Shown here piece after piece: positions 1-9,168 of a stretch of DNA of 64,000 nucleotides. The stretch covers positions 61,338 through 125,337 of the forward strand of contig NZ_AUYB01000093.1 in the NCBI RefSeq assembly GCF_001625655.1. The letters are read 5' to 3'. The first letter of the stretch is position 1. Every line of letters starts with the position of its first letter. A program made the position numbers and the translations under genes. The stretch comes from Pseudoalteromonas luteoviolacea DSM 6061 (GTDB lineage Bacteria > Pseudomonadota > Gammaproteobacteria > Enterobacterales > Alteromonadaceae). The notes under the pieces were generated by a model. That model was not told where the DNA came from and searched no databases. It saw only the letters and a list, made by a program, of their open reading frames with translations.

Positions 1-47
1 AATGACATAACTAGGGCTAGAGCTGTGATCTTGAAGGAACTTGTTAC

Positions 48-1217
48 ATGATGAAAAATCTGGTTTTAGTACCTCTTTTTGCACTATTAGGCGCTTGCGC
101 AAGCACGCAGACACCGGCTGAAAAAGTCATTTTGAAAGTTACTCATCTTTTTAGCCATGCTACATTTGAACCTCAAGCAACCATTGCTGAAGCTGACATA
201 TTCGCTTTACCTAAACATGAACAAGATAACTTTTTAGCTTATTATGACAATGAGTTAAAACGGGGAATTCGACCAGATAAAGCAGTATTTAAGTACCTTG
301 AGCACCGCTTGGATAGTTTTACTTACGATGGCGACACACTGACGGCCCAAGAGTCTTTGCAACGAAACGAAGGTAATTGCATCTCTTTGGCAATATTGAC
401 TCAAGCTTATGCGAATTTAGCTCAGGTTGAAACGACATTCAGAGAGGTCGGTACCATTCCTGTTTTTCGTAAAAACAACAATACAATTTTAGTGTCTAAC
501 CATTTTCGCACCAAACTATTAGCGCCGAAATCTCCCAACAGCTCAGATAAATTTGAAATAATCCGTGCTGGCACTGTAGTCGACTACTTTCCCGCTCAAG
601 ATAGTTTTTATATTGATACAGCCACATACCAAGACCTAGTTGCCAAATATTATGCAAATAAGTCCGTCGATGCTCTGCTCGCGGAAGATTATAACCAAAG
701 CTTCAGCATGTTAACAAAAGCATTACATTATGCCCCATATGATCCAGAGCTAATCAATATTTCAGCTGTTTTACATCGCAGAAGCGGTCTGCCAGCAGTT
801 GCACTCACGATATTTGAATATGCCAATACACATGCTCTTACAAGCCAAAATTTACTCGTAAACTATTTGTCTCTGGCTAAAACACAAACCAACCCCCAGT
901 TGGTCGAGCTACTTGAAGCAAGTTTAGAAAATAGCGCTGAGACCCCATTTGACAAGATTCAACTAGCCCAAAGATCAATCAAAAAAGGCAATTACAACAA
1001 GGCAATAAGGGAATTAAAAGAAGTTATATTGGAAACACCCTATATTCCTGAACCCTATTTTGAACTGGCACGTATTTATTACACAAAAGGGGACATAGAA
1101 AAAACTGAGCGCTTACTTACGCTCGCCATAGAGAGATCTTCCGACCCAGAAAAGCGCTCTCTTTTTCAAGCAAAGCGAAATGCGATCCCTGAGCAGCTTT
1201 CAAAAAACACAAAATAA
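48..1217 (+). CDS. Lipoprotein with transglutaminase-like core and TPR-type C-terminus
   Basis: A 389-residue protein with a lipoprotein signal: a short hydrophobic N-terminus ends in the lipobox LLGAC (Cys17). Residues about 95-200 look like a transglutaminase-like fold. A Cys in the NEGNC motif (about 111) is followed by a His in SNHFRT and an Asp in VVDYF, in the order of a Cys-His-Asp triad. The C-terminal part (about 205-380) is helical and TPR-like, with repeated A/L/Y positions such as NYNKAIRELKEV. An AAGGAA ribosome site lies before the start. Whether it is an active enzyme cannot be told, since proteins of this build often serve as binding scaffolds. It stands alone ahead of the protease gene with a 100-bp gap. 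The family call is from motif order only. Confidence 0.75.
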   Translation: MMKNLVLVPLFALLGACASTQTPAEKVILKVTHLFSHATFEPQATIAEADIFALPKHEQDNFLAYYDNELKRGIRPDKAVFKYLEHRLDSFTYDGDTLTAQESLQRNEGNCISLAILTQAYANLAQVETTFREVGTIPVFRKNNNTILVSNHFRTKLLAPKSPNSSDKFEIIRAGTVVDYFPAQDSFYIDTATYQDLVAKYYANKSVDALLAEDYNQSFSMLTKALHYAPYDPELINISAVLHRRSGLPAVALTIFEYANTHALTSQNLLVNYLSLAKTQTNPQLVELLEASLENSAETPFDKIQLAQRSIKKGNYNKAIRELKEVILETPYIPEPYFELARIYYTKGDIEKTERLLTLAIERSSDPEKRSLFQAKRNAIPEQLSKNTK

Positions 1218-1319
1218 AAATATTTGATTATCAATTTCTTTACAATTGGGATTTATAGGATTATTTTGTTTCGTGGATGTTTAATTTTTATTCAACAACC
1301 ACACTAACAAGGAACATAA

Positions 1320-3131
1320 ATGAAAACTCGTTTTTTACTATCTGCACTTGCACTCGCATCAGCAAGTAGCGTGGCGCAAACGACTGCGCTAACAGAAACC
1401 CAAATGATGCAATACACCAGTAAAGCAAGCATGGCCACGATTGGTAAGCGTGCTGAGTTAAATCTTGAAATTCAGCCACATGCTGTTGCGGCCTTTTCCG
1501 GTGACAATGCGACCAATGTCATCACACAAAAAGTCACCCACCCCAACGCAAGTTACTTAAAACTGCATTTTAAAAACATCAATTTAGCTGGCGGCGGGAA
1601 ATTAGTTGTACGCTCAGAAGACGGCAACGAGCGCTATGAATACACTGAGCAAAACATGCGCGCAGCAACACTGAGTCAAGGTGACGATGGTGTTACTAGT
1701 TTCTCTGCCATGTCTATTTCTGCTGATACAGCAGTTGTAGAGTACACACCTGGCAGTGACAACACTATTATGCAAAACGCGATTATCGATTACTATGACC
1801 ACGGTACTGAGAATGAGCCACAAATGGCTGAAGCGACAGATATCGGGATCAGTTCAACCTGTGGCGCAATGGAAAGAAAAGATGTGCAGTGTTGGGCAAG
1901 TACACACTCTACAGAGTTTGAACGCAGCCGCCCTGTTGCTCGTCTATTAATGAACGGTAGCGGCCTTTGTACTGGCTGGCGTGTTGGCCCAGATAACCGT
2001 ATGTTTACCAATAATCACTGTGTGGAAAGCGCTTCAGAATTAGCAAATACCGAAGTATGGTTTAACTATCAACATACGTCCTGCAACGGCTCAACCCTTG
2101 AGACAGTTGTCAAAGTGACTGGTAAAGATTTCCTTTCAACGGACTACACCCTTGATTACACGCTTTTCACCATCAATGACTTTGCAAAAGCACAGCCATT
2201 TGGATACTTTGGCCTAGATGTACGCGATGCAACACAAGGTGAACGCATTTATATCCCTCAGCATGGATCTGGCAACCCCAAAGAGCTCTCAATTGAATCT
2301 GATCGCGACAGCAGTGGATTGTGCTCAGTCAATAACGCCAATGCCAACGGCAGAGGAACTGGTACTGATTTAGGTTACTACTGTGACACTATTGGTGGCT
2401 CTTCTGGTTCACCGGTACTTGCAGCTGCAAGTAATAAAGTTATCGCATTGCATCATTTAGGTGGATGTCATAACAAAGGTGCAAAGGTTAGCCTGATCTG
2501 GCCAAAGGTGTCATCTCACTTCAACAATCAAATCCCAGATGGGGACAATAACAGCGATCCAATGCCTGTTGCACAATTCTCTCTCGATTGTAACGCGTTA
2601 AGTTGTAGCTTTGATGGCAGCGCATCAAGCTCACCAAACGGTGCCATTAGCCAATATGAGTGGAGCTACGGTGACGGATCAACCAATGGCTTTGGTGCTA
2701 ATGTGAGCCATAACTATTCTGCTTATGGCTCTTACAATGTTTCATTGACTGTAACAGACACAAGTGGTGCTTCTTCAACATCAACAAAACAAGTACAGTT
2801 AGTTGATCCGAACCTTGACCCAGCTAAACTCATCAATGGTGTGGCGAAGGATGGCTTAAGTGGCGATCGTTTGGCTACGGCTTTTTATTACTTAGACTTA
2901 CCAGCAGGTGCATCTAATGTAACTGTGAGTATATCTGGTGGTTCTGGTGATGCTGATCTTTATGTCAGAAAAGGCAGTAAACCAACTACGTCAACATATG
3001 ACTGCCGCCCATATCGCTGGGGTAATGATGAGTCTTGCACCATCACTGGTGGAGCTGGTAAATACTGGGTAATGCTGCGCGGTTATAGCGCATACTCTAA
3101 TGTAAAACTCATAGCCAACTACACTGAGTAA
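1320..3131 (+). CDS. Secreted trypsin-like serine protease with PKD and PPC domains
   Basis: A 603-residue exported protease. A Sec signal (about 1-19, ending SVAQ) is followed by an N-terminal pro-region to about 180. The chymotrypsin-fold domain has the catalytic His in TNNHCVES (about 233), an Asp in the TDYTLDYTLF stretch (about 275-280) and the Ser in GGSSGSP (about 362). Several Cys suggest disulfides. A PKD domain (about 415-495, YEWSYGDGS and VSLTVTDTSG) and a PPC domain (about 500-603, GDADLYVRKG) follow. Both are typical C-terminal substrate-binding or removable domains of marine secreted proteases. Specificity is not clear; a lysyl-endopeptidase-like enzyme is possible. A rho-independent terminator lies 30 bp downstream, so it is probably monocistronic. 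Confidence 0.9.
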   Translation: MKTRFLLSALALASASSVAQTTALTETQMMQYTSKASMATIGKRAELNLEIQPHAVAAFSGDNATNVITQKVTHPNASYLKLHFKNINLAGGGKLVVRSEDGNERYEYTEQNMRAATLSQGDDGVTSFSAMSISADTAVVEYTPGSDNTIMQNAIIDYYDHGTENEPQMAEATDIGISSTCGAMERKDVQCWASTHSTEFERSRPVARLLMNGSGLCTGWRVGPDNRMFTNNHCVESASELANTEVWFNYQHTSCNGSTLETVVKVTGKDFLSTDYTLDYTLFTINDFAKAQPFGYFGLDVRDATQGERIYIPQHGSGNPKELSIESDRDSSGLCSVNNANANGRGTGTDLGYYCDTIGGSSGSPVLAAASNKVIALHHLGGCHNKGAKVSLIWPKVSSHFNNQIPDGDNNSDPMPVAQFSLDCNALSCSFDGSASSSPNGAISQYEWSYGDGSTNGFGANVSHNYSAYGSYNVSLTVTDTSGASSTSTKQVQLVDPNLDPAKLINGVAKDGLSGDRLATAFYYLDLPAGASNVTVSISGGSGDADLYVRKGSKPTTSTYDCRPYRWGNDESCTITGGAGKYWVMLRGYSAYSNVKLIANYTE

Positions 3132-3162
3132 CTAATTTAGTATAAACAAACCAACCAATTGT

Positions 3163-3186
3163 AAGGCGGGGTCACCCGCCTTTTTA
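3163..3186 (+). terminator. Rho-independent terminator of the serine protease gene
   Basis: An 8-bp GC-rich stem (AAGGCGGG / CCCGCCTT) with a GTCA loop is followed directly by a T tract, 31 bp after the protease stop codon. Confidence 0.85.
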
Positions 3187-3200
3187 TAGACTCTTATTAT

Positions 3201-4244
3201 TTACAATGCATGCCAGAGTCCCAACCAAGCACGCCATTCATCTTCAAAGTCATCATTGAGCACTTTACTCAAACCTACATCCAAACGTAAATTAGAGACC
3301 CCGGCAGGGGCAAACTGTGCGGCGCTACCTAACACTTTTCGGGTCAAATCAAGCTGCCACTTTGCCCCCCAACTTTGGGCGATATTATCGCCGTCTAACT
3401 GGTGGTTTTTTATATAAAAACGCGGCATCCCCAATTTCCAACTGGTGGCAAATTCAAAACTTAGGTAATGCCTACCTGTGGCATAAGCAAAAGGAAGTTC
3501 AGCACTTTGGAGCGTGCTCGCACCAGTCTCGCCGTAAAGACTATTGACGTGATATCCACCCAATTGCATTTTAGTTGTGTTACGGTAACGGTTGCTGGAC
3601 TGCAAAAATATAGGCCAATGCCAAAGCTTAGTATAACCCCCTATATTAAAATCATGGCCATGATTGTCACCCCAAATACGGGCAGCATCGACACTAAAAC
3701 CAAACGCAAATGCTTGCTGGTCATGGTGAAAGGCTAATTTATTTCCCAACCAATAACTTTGATTGCCAGAATGAGCTTGCAGCTCCTCAACAAACCATCC
3801 AGCATAGGGCCGCAAAGTCCACCGATCACTTTCATGTGTTGTGGCCACTTCCAAGGTATTTGACCAACCTTTAAAACTGGCTAGGTTTGCAATCCGCCCG
3901 CTAGATTGGCGAGCCATATTGATATCAAATATTCGCAATGCATTTCTCACCTCAAAAGTGCTGCCCATGTATTGAATATCGGCATATCCGCCACGAAAAA
4001 AGTCATTGTCGGGACTAATATTAGCACCTACCTGCCAGCTAAAGCTTTTCAATATATCAGACCCAGCAATGCCAACTCCCATGCTATGCTCACTGGCTGT
4101 CGCTAGGTGAGTAGCAACAGTGAAGGCCCAGTTTTGCTTGCGAGCTTGATATGGTGCAATTTGCCATTGCTCATTGGTATGTTTCTCAACATAGTCATCT
4201 AAACTTGGAAACCAGTGTCTGTAGCTAAGACTGCTGAATGCATC
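3201..4244 (-). pseudogene. C-terminal fragment of a frameshifted peptidase/outer-membrane barrel protein
   Basis: This frame is open from 4244 to 3201, although its first ATG is only at 4082. Translation upstream of that ATG reads as normal protein (SYRHWFPSLDDYVEK, then NWAFTVATHLATA). It directly continues the gene upstream, which runs into an early stop at 4199 in another frame. The segment is rich in alternating aromatic/polar strands, for example WQVGANISPDNDFFRGGYAD and RPYAGWFVEELQAH, as expected of an outer-membrane beta-barrel or barrel-like domain. Restoring one base near 4244-4247 would give a single protein of about 941 residues (3201-6025). On its own the fragment has no signal peptide and is unlikely to be made or exported. 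Confidence 0.75.
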
Positions 4245-6025
4245 TCAATTGGTAGTGTGAATGATGAGAGCTTGGCCCCGTAAGGAGTACTTTCCAAAAA
4301 CAGTAACTGCCCGTCTAAATTGCCTGCAACTTCCTCAAATACATGCTGCCCTAAGCTAAGTTGCCTTGTAGTTTGGTCAGATAGATCATATTGATACAAT
4401 CCTAACTCACCTTGTGTTCCAGCAACGAAATATAATTTTTGCTCGCCAGCTTGCCACCTCGGCGCAGTAACATACTGAGCCTGTTCTGGTAGAGGTACAA
4501 TCACACTTCCAGTGCCGAATCCGGCAGTCAGATCATTAATATAAAGCTGCCACCCCAGCGCTGGTGTTTGTTTTAGATAAGCGAAAAAACGCTTACTACT
4601 GTCCACTGTGGGATAATCGAAAACAGTATTGAGGTCATCGTCAAATACACTCGTCAATGCGTGTCTTTGCATATCAAAACGTATCATTTGAGAAAAGCCA
4701 TTGTGCACACGCTCGGCAATGATTTCATTTTGATTTAATAAAGTAAATCGACGTATGCCTAAACCTTTCGATATGCGTGTTAAACGATCGCTTGGAATAT
4801 GCCAGCGATATAGATCAGTGACATGGTTACCCAATTGGCCTTTGTTTCGCGCCACGAAGTAAAGTGTCTCTTCATCGGCCCACTGCGGATAATAAATGCC
4901 TGAAAAGTTTGTAGGTATAAAGGTTGCTATCACCTCACGGATGAAGGAGTCCGGTTGCCTATCTGCAATATCCTTCGGGTCTCGCTCTAACAACGCTTTT
5001 TGCCGTGCCTTAAACTTGCTCAGTGCCGCACTATTTTCGGCACTGCTATAGATATTTAGAACTGTTTCGCGCTGCTGATTGGTTTCAACTGCCGCAAATT
5101 GACGTAAACTTGGTGAGAACTCGATATCACGTGCAGCAAAATGAAACCGCATAAACTCACGACTGTTTGATGGCTTATATGTCAATGCTTGTTGCATGGC
5201 ATGATAGGTGTATTGAGCGATAAAGCGACGATACAATTGCCTAGCAGTTTGACCAAATATACCACTGAACGCCAATTCGAAATCTCGTGATTCAACCGCC
5301 ATAATACGTGTCCATACTGCATCTAACGTGTGCTCACCAAACTCTTTTTCTAGCCACGCCATGAACCTTGCGCCCAGCAAGTATGCCATTGCATTGGCAC
5401 GATAACTGCCATCGCCAAAATTCAATGCGGCATAGGGTAATAAAGCGCCTTGGCGCGCATAAGCGCGCAATAAAGCTTCACTGTAGTTATCAAATAACCG
5501 GCCTTTCCCAGTCAGCTTAGACTCTTGTAGCGTGGCATACCCTTCTGCAACCCAGCGAGGTAGCGCAGCGACAGCAAGATCATAGCTGTCGCTTAAACCT
5601 CTTAGCCACTGCTTTTTACCGTGCCGACTGGGCTGAGATAAATGGACTAAATGGATATATTCATGAAGGACCAGTAACTGTAGCCAACTTTGATGGTGGG
5701 CAATTTCCATATCTGATTGGGGCGGGGTCACATACAATGCCATTAACGGATTATCTGAGCTAGGTAGCGCGTAACCATTGGGCAAATTAAATGGGTCTAG
5801 AATAACGGCATCAATAACCACGTCTAGGGCTCGACCTTGCTGATCAAACACTTGCGCTCTAACTCGCTCTAGTTCAGTGGCAGTTTTCGTGGCCCATGTT
5901 TGGTGTTGTGATTGAAAATGAACTCTAAAGTTCGGACTTGAAACTGTAAGCCACTCTGCAGCGAAAGCACTAGACGAGCCGAGCCACAGCCCAGCGACGA
6001 AAAGCAGTAGCATGCCTTTTTGCAT
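4199..6025 (-). CDS. Secreted gluzincin-like peptidase with TolB-like propeller (N-terminal fragment of broken gene)
   Basis: A 608-residue product with a Sec signal (about 1-22, ending SSAFA). The zinc motif HEYIH (His121, Glu122, His125) is followed about 40 residues later by WVAEGYAT, whose Glu fits the third ligand of a gluzincin. Residues from about 290 on look like TolB/WD-type beta-propeller repeats, such as YYPQWADEETLYFVARN and PRWQAGEQKLYFVAG. The last residues after about 592 are probably out of frame: the true continuation is the adjacent barrel segment down to 3201, and a missing base near 4244-4247 explains the early stop. The substrate is unknown. The intact protein would be a cell-surface or outer-membrane peptidase. 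Confidence 0.75.
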   Translation of the reverse strand: MQKGMLLLFVAGLWLGSSSAFAAEWLTVSSPNFRVHFQSQHQTWATKTATELERVRAQVFDQQGRALDVVIDAVILDPFNLPNGYALPSSDNPLMALYVTPPQSDMEIAHHQSWLQLLVLHEYIHLVHLSQPSRHGKKQWLRGLSDSYDLAVAALPRWVAEGYATLQESKLTGKGRLFDNYSEALLRAYARQGALLPYAALNFGDGSYRANAMAYLLGARFMAWLEKEFGEHTLDAVWTRIMAVESRDFELAFSGIFGQTARQLYRRFIAQYTYHAMQQALTYKPSNSREFMRFHFAARDIEFSPSLRQFAAVETNQQRETVLNIYSSAENSAALSKFKARQKALLERDPKDIADRQPDSFIREVIATFIPTNFSGIYYPQWADEETLYFVARNKGQLGNHVTDLYRWHIPSDRLTRISKGLGIRRFTLLNQNEIIAERVHNGFSQMIRFDMQRHALTSVFDDDLNTVFDYPTVDSSKRFFAYLKQTPALGWQLYINDLTAGFGTGSVIVPLPEQAQYVTAPRWQAGEQKLYFVAGTQGELGLYQYDLSDQTTRQLSLGQHVFEEVAGNLDGQLLFLESTPYGAKLSSFTLPIEMHSAVLATDTGFQV

Positions 6026-6090
6026 TGGTTATCCTTTGCACGATTACCTTGGATATAAACCTTAAGCCAAAATTCGTGTTCAAGGAAGCG

Positions 6091-6333
6091 CTAATCGTGG
6101 CGGGCCATCGCGCCTAGAGAGGTAAATAACGTCAAAATCGCACCCACAACAATAAATGCAACCATAGAAAATAACGCGCTAAGGCCGAGTGTAAACTTGG
6201 CTAATGCCATTGCAGCAGCAACCCCCCAAACGCTTGCACGGCTCAGCCATCGCTTTGTGTTGCTGGGCAATTGCATATGTTTTAATACAAAAGTCATGAA
6301 CAAAAAAGCCACAAATGGATATAAAACTAACAT
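6091..6333 (-). CDS. Small inner-membrane protein, function unknown
   Basis: An 80-residue protein with two or three hydrophobic segments (about 1-18, 34-50 and 52-72) separated by a basic loop (NTKRWLSRAS). It has a good GAGGAG ribosome site 7 nt before the ATG. No family is recognised. A near-consensus Fur-like box lies about 90 bp upstream, so expression may respond to iron. A longer reading in another frame over the same bases is a shadow. Confidence 0.6.
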   Translation of the reverse strand: MLVLYPFVAFLFMTFVLKHMQLPSNTKRWLSRASVWGVAAAMALAKFTLGLSALFSMVAFIVVGAILTLFTSLGAMARHD

Positions 6334-6423
6334 AATGCACTCCTCGCTGTGTTAGCCAAGCCATATCACGGCATGCACATAGGTGCATTACCACACTTAG
6401 ATAGGAATTGAATTATATAGTAA

Positions 6424-6438
6424 TGAGAATTATTATCA
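6424..6438 (-). promoter_or_regulatory. Fur-like box upstream of the 80-residue membrane protein
   Basis: TGAGAATTATTATCA matches the 7-1-7 Fur core (TGATAATNATTATCA) at all but one defined position. It overlaps the stop codon of the histidine kinase gene and lies about 90 bp ahead of the small membrane-protein gene, placed for that promoter. Binding is inferred from sequence only. Confidence 0.55.
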
Positions 6439-7719
6439 ATTGGGTAGGGTGATTTTTATTTCTGCCCCCTGTAAACCATTGCTTACTGATAGATAACCGC
6501 CATGCTGTTCAATAATATGCCGGCTTAATGTGATACCAATTCCCTGACCATCCGACTTAGTAGAGTAAAAAGGGGTCATCGCATTATCTAAGTTAGCGAA
6601 TCCTCCGCCTTGATCAGTCACAACAATAACCACATGAGACGCCTGATAAAATGCATTGATCCCAACATGATTCCCAACTGGTTGATGCGCTTTATTAGCC
6701 TCAAATGCGTTTTTAAGTAAGTTTATCAGCACCTGCTCTAGCAACTGAGGATCACACTTGCAATATCGCACTGAACACTCTAAGTCGATGTGCTGATCTT
6801 CGTACATTTCGCTAAATAACTTTTTGATAGACATCAAGAGATCGGACAACACCAACTTTTCTCTATGTAACTCTAGCGGTTTAGATAATTGGCTATAACG
6901 GCTCACAAACTTTTGAATATGTGTACAACGTTGCTCAATAACCGCTAATGCATTGCTATCTCGCGGTTGAGTCACTTTTGACTGTAAGCTTTGTGCAAGC
7001 GAACTCACAGGTGCAAGGGAGTTATGTATTTCATGGCCAATGACACGTATTAATCGTTGCCAAGCCGCCAACTCTCGATGTCTTAACACTTTGCGAATAT
7101 CCGTCGCGATAATTAAGCGATGGCGACGCCCCTGCTCGTAAAACTCACTGCTGTGTAATGCCCAATGAATGCGTCTTTGCTCAGTCCCAAAACGCCACTC
7201 TCCTTGGTATTCTTCCAAATCTAATTCAGCTGCTGTATGGCCTTTAATACTTTGCCAAGGTTGTTGATAAATCAGTTCAAAAGCAGCGTTCGCATAGCTG
7301 AGTTTACCCACTTCATCAAAGATCCAAATCGGGCTAGGTAGCTTATCAATAAGTTGGTAGAGTACAAATGATTGGCGATTATACTGTGTCTTATCCCGAT
7401 GCAAACGTTCACTCAACGACACTAAGCGAGCTTCCAATTCAGCCGCGTCACCAAATTTAAAATGGGGCTTTAGTTGATGATTAAAATCGCCCTGCTGCAT
7501 GGCTTCAAGTTGAATATTCACACGTCTAAATAGACCCATAACTCGGTTAACTTGCCATTTTGCAATACTGTGAAACGAGATAAAAGTAACAAGGCTCAAA
7601 ACAATAGACAGGTATGAAGCGTGTAATACCAGCGACGCTACAATAAAAACCAACCCAGTAATCACCAGATTTAAAAGCAGCAAATATAGGCTGAATTGGT
7701 GCTCTAAATTAGCCCTCAC
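6436..7719 (-). CDS. NtrY-type membrane sensor histidine kinase
   Basis: A 427-residue kinase with two adjacent N-terminal membrane spans (about 12-50) and almost no periplasmic loop, so it probably senses within the membrane or cytoplasm. A HAMP-like linker is followed by a PAS domain (about 115-205), then the H-box HEIHNSLAPVSS (His about 230), the N-box INLLKNAFEA, and the G-boxes DQGGGF and GQGIGITLSRHI. The gene overlaps the 3' end of the NtrC-type regulator by 11 bp, so the two are translationally coupled and are almost certainly partners. This layout resembles the NtrY/NtrX-like pairs of marine gammaproteobacteria. The signal is unknown. Confidence 0.88.
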   Translation of the reverse strand: MRANLEHQFSLYLLLLNLVITGLVFIVASLVLHASYLSIVLSLVTFISFHSIAKWQVNRVMGLFRRVNIQLEAMQQGDFNHQLKPHFKFGDAAELEARLVSLSERLHRDKTQYNRQSFVLYQLIDKLPSPIWIFDEVGKLSYANAAFELIYQQPWQSIKGHTAAELDLEEYQGEWRFGTEQRRIHWALHSSEFYEQGRRHRLIIATDIRKVLRHRELAAWQRLIRVIGHEIHNSLAPVSSLAQSLQSKVTQPRDSNALAVIEQRCTHIQKFVSRYSQLSKPLELHREKLVLSDLLMSIKKLFSEMYEDQHIDLECSVRYCKCDPQLLEQVLINLLKNAFEANKAHQPVGNHVGINAFYQASHVVIVVTDQGGGFANLDNAMTPFYSTKSDGQGIGITLSRHIIEQHGGYLSVSNGLQGAEIKITLPN

Positions 7720-9097
7720 TTTTTAGCCCATACTTTTCAATACGCCTATATAGTGAAGACTTACTAACACCAAGCCTCTTAGCAGCATTACTAACCACCC
7801 CTTTTTCTTCGGACAAAACCTGTTCGATCGCAGATTTTTCTAAATCCGCTAACGTCTGATCTGTTGGGTAAGGTGCACTTGCCGCTACTGTTTGCGCTGC
7901 ATTGGGTCTTGCCAAGCGAAGCTGACAATCATTCAAAGTAATATGTGCTTCGTCACTCATCAATAATGCCCTTTCCATCACATGACTCAGTTCACGAATA
8001 TTTCCAGGCCACGGATAGTGAAGTAATGCCGCGCAAACATCATCACTGAGAGGTTTACTTGCCATCTGATAGCGTCTGGCATGACTTGCTAGCAGGTATT
8101 TGGCAAATGGCACAATATCGTCTTTGCGTTGACGAAGCGCTGGGAGCTCAAAAACAAAGGTATTGATGCGATACAGCAAATCATTGCGAAACTCTCCTTG
8201 CTCAACCAATTGAGTAAGATCCGCATTGGTTGCGCAGATCAACCGCGCATCACTACGTTGTGTCTTACTACTACCCAATACCTCATATTCCCCTGATTCA
8301 AGTACACGCAGAAGCTTGGCTTGTAATGGTAATGACAACGTCGCAATTTCATCTAAAAATAATGTCCCACCACCTGCCATTTCAAATCGACCCACCCGAT
8401 CGGCCTTCGCATCCGTGAATGCGCCTTTTTTGTGACCAAAAAGCTCACTTTCAAACAAGCTCTCAGACAATGCGCCCACGTTAACGCTTACCAAGGGACC
8501 ATCAACTCTGCGAGACTTTTCATGCAGCCACTTAACCACATGGCTTTTCCCCACTCCACTTTCGCCACACAAGAGTATCGAAGCATCTGTTTGTGCAATA
8601 CGTTGTAATCTTGCTTCAAGCTCGTTCATGACATGAGATTGCCAAGTGTATTTTTGAGCCCCTTGGTCTTGTGATTTTGGTTGCGCTTGCTTAGCCGCCA
8701 GCTCAATGTGCAACTGTTGACGCTGGCTTAATTTTAACTGCTGTTGGATAGATGCCAGAAGTGCATCGTTTTGCCATGGTTTTTCAATAAAGTCACTGGC
8801 ACCTAGCTGCAATGCTTGCACAGCAAGCGCAACGCTTCCCCACCCAGTAAGGCAAATAACCGCAGGCGCATCTTTTCGCATTTTTAACCAACGTAAAAAG
8901 CACAAGCCCTCTGCACCCGAAGTAGTGTCTCTTGAAAAGTTCATGTCGAGTAAGATAAGCGATACTGCTTTGACGCTTAAGAGTTGTTTAGCAATATCAG
9001 GAGAGTCGGCTTCAATAACATCAAAGCCCTGATCTTCAAGAAAATATGCGATACTGAGTCGCACTTCTAGATTGTCATCAATGATCAATACGGTCAT
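7709..9097 (-). CDS. NtrC-family sigma-54-dependent response regulator
   Basis: About 462 residues. The receiver domain has its phospho-Asp in LILLDMNF. The AAA+ domain has Walker A GESGVGKS, the sigma-54 contact loop GAFTDA (usually GAFTGA), Walker B TLFLDEIA and an arginine-rich sensor region. The C-terminal Fis-type HTH reads SNAAKRLGVSKSSLYRR. The start is taken at the ATG at 9097 (MTVLIIDD), the normal receiver N-terminus; an in-frame ATG at 9115 adds six residues. It is the likely partner of the kinase that follows with an 11-bp overlap. The Asp in place of the second Gly of GAFTGA and the Ser ending Walker A are small departures from the common form. Targets should have -24/-12 promoters; none was pinned down. 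Confidence 0.9.
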   Translation of the reverse strand: MTVLIIDDNLEVRLSIAYFLEDQGFDVIEADSPDIAKQLLSVKAVSLILLDMNFSRDTTSGAEGLCFLRWLKMRKDAPAVICLTGWGSVALAVQALQLGASDFIEKPWQNDALLASIQQQLKLSQRQQLHIELAAKQAQPKSQDQGAQKYTWQSHVMNELEARLQRIAQTDASILLCGESGVGKSHVVKWLHEKSRRVDGPLVSVNVGALSESLFESELFGHKKGAFTDAKADRVGRFEMAGGGTLFLDEIATLSLPLQAKLLRVLESGEYEVLGSSKTQRSDARLICATNADLTQLVEQGEFRNDLLYRINTFVFELPALRQRKDDIVPFAKYLLASHARRYQMASKPLSDDVCAALLHYPWPGNIRELSHVMERALLMSDEAHITLNDCQLRLARPNAAQTVAASAPYPTDQTLADLEKSAIEQVLSEEKGVVSNAAKRLGVSKSSLYRRIEKYGLKSEG

Positions 9098-9168
9098 GAT
9101 TAATACCGCGCGCATATCCCAACTTTAAAGTTGCGTTAGGATACGCCAAACGCGGTTAATTCGAAAGG

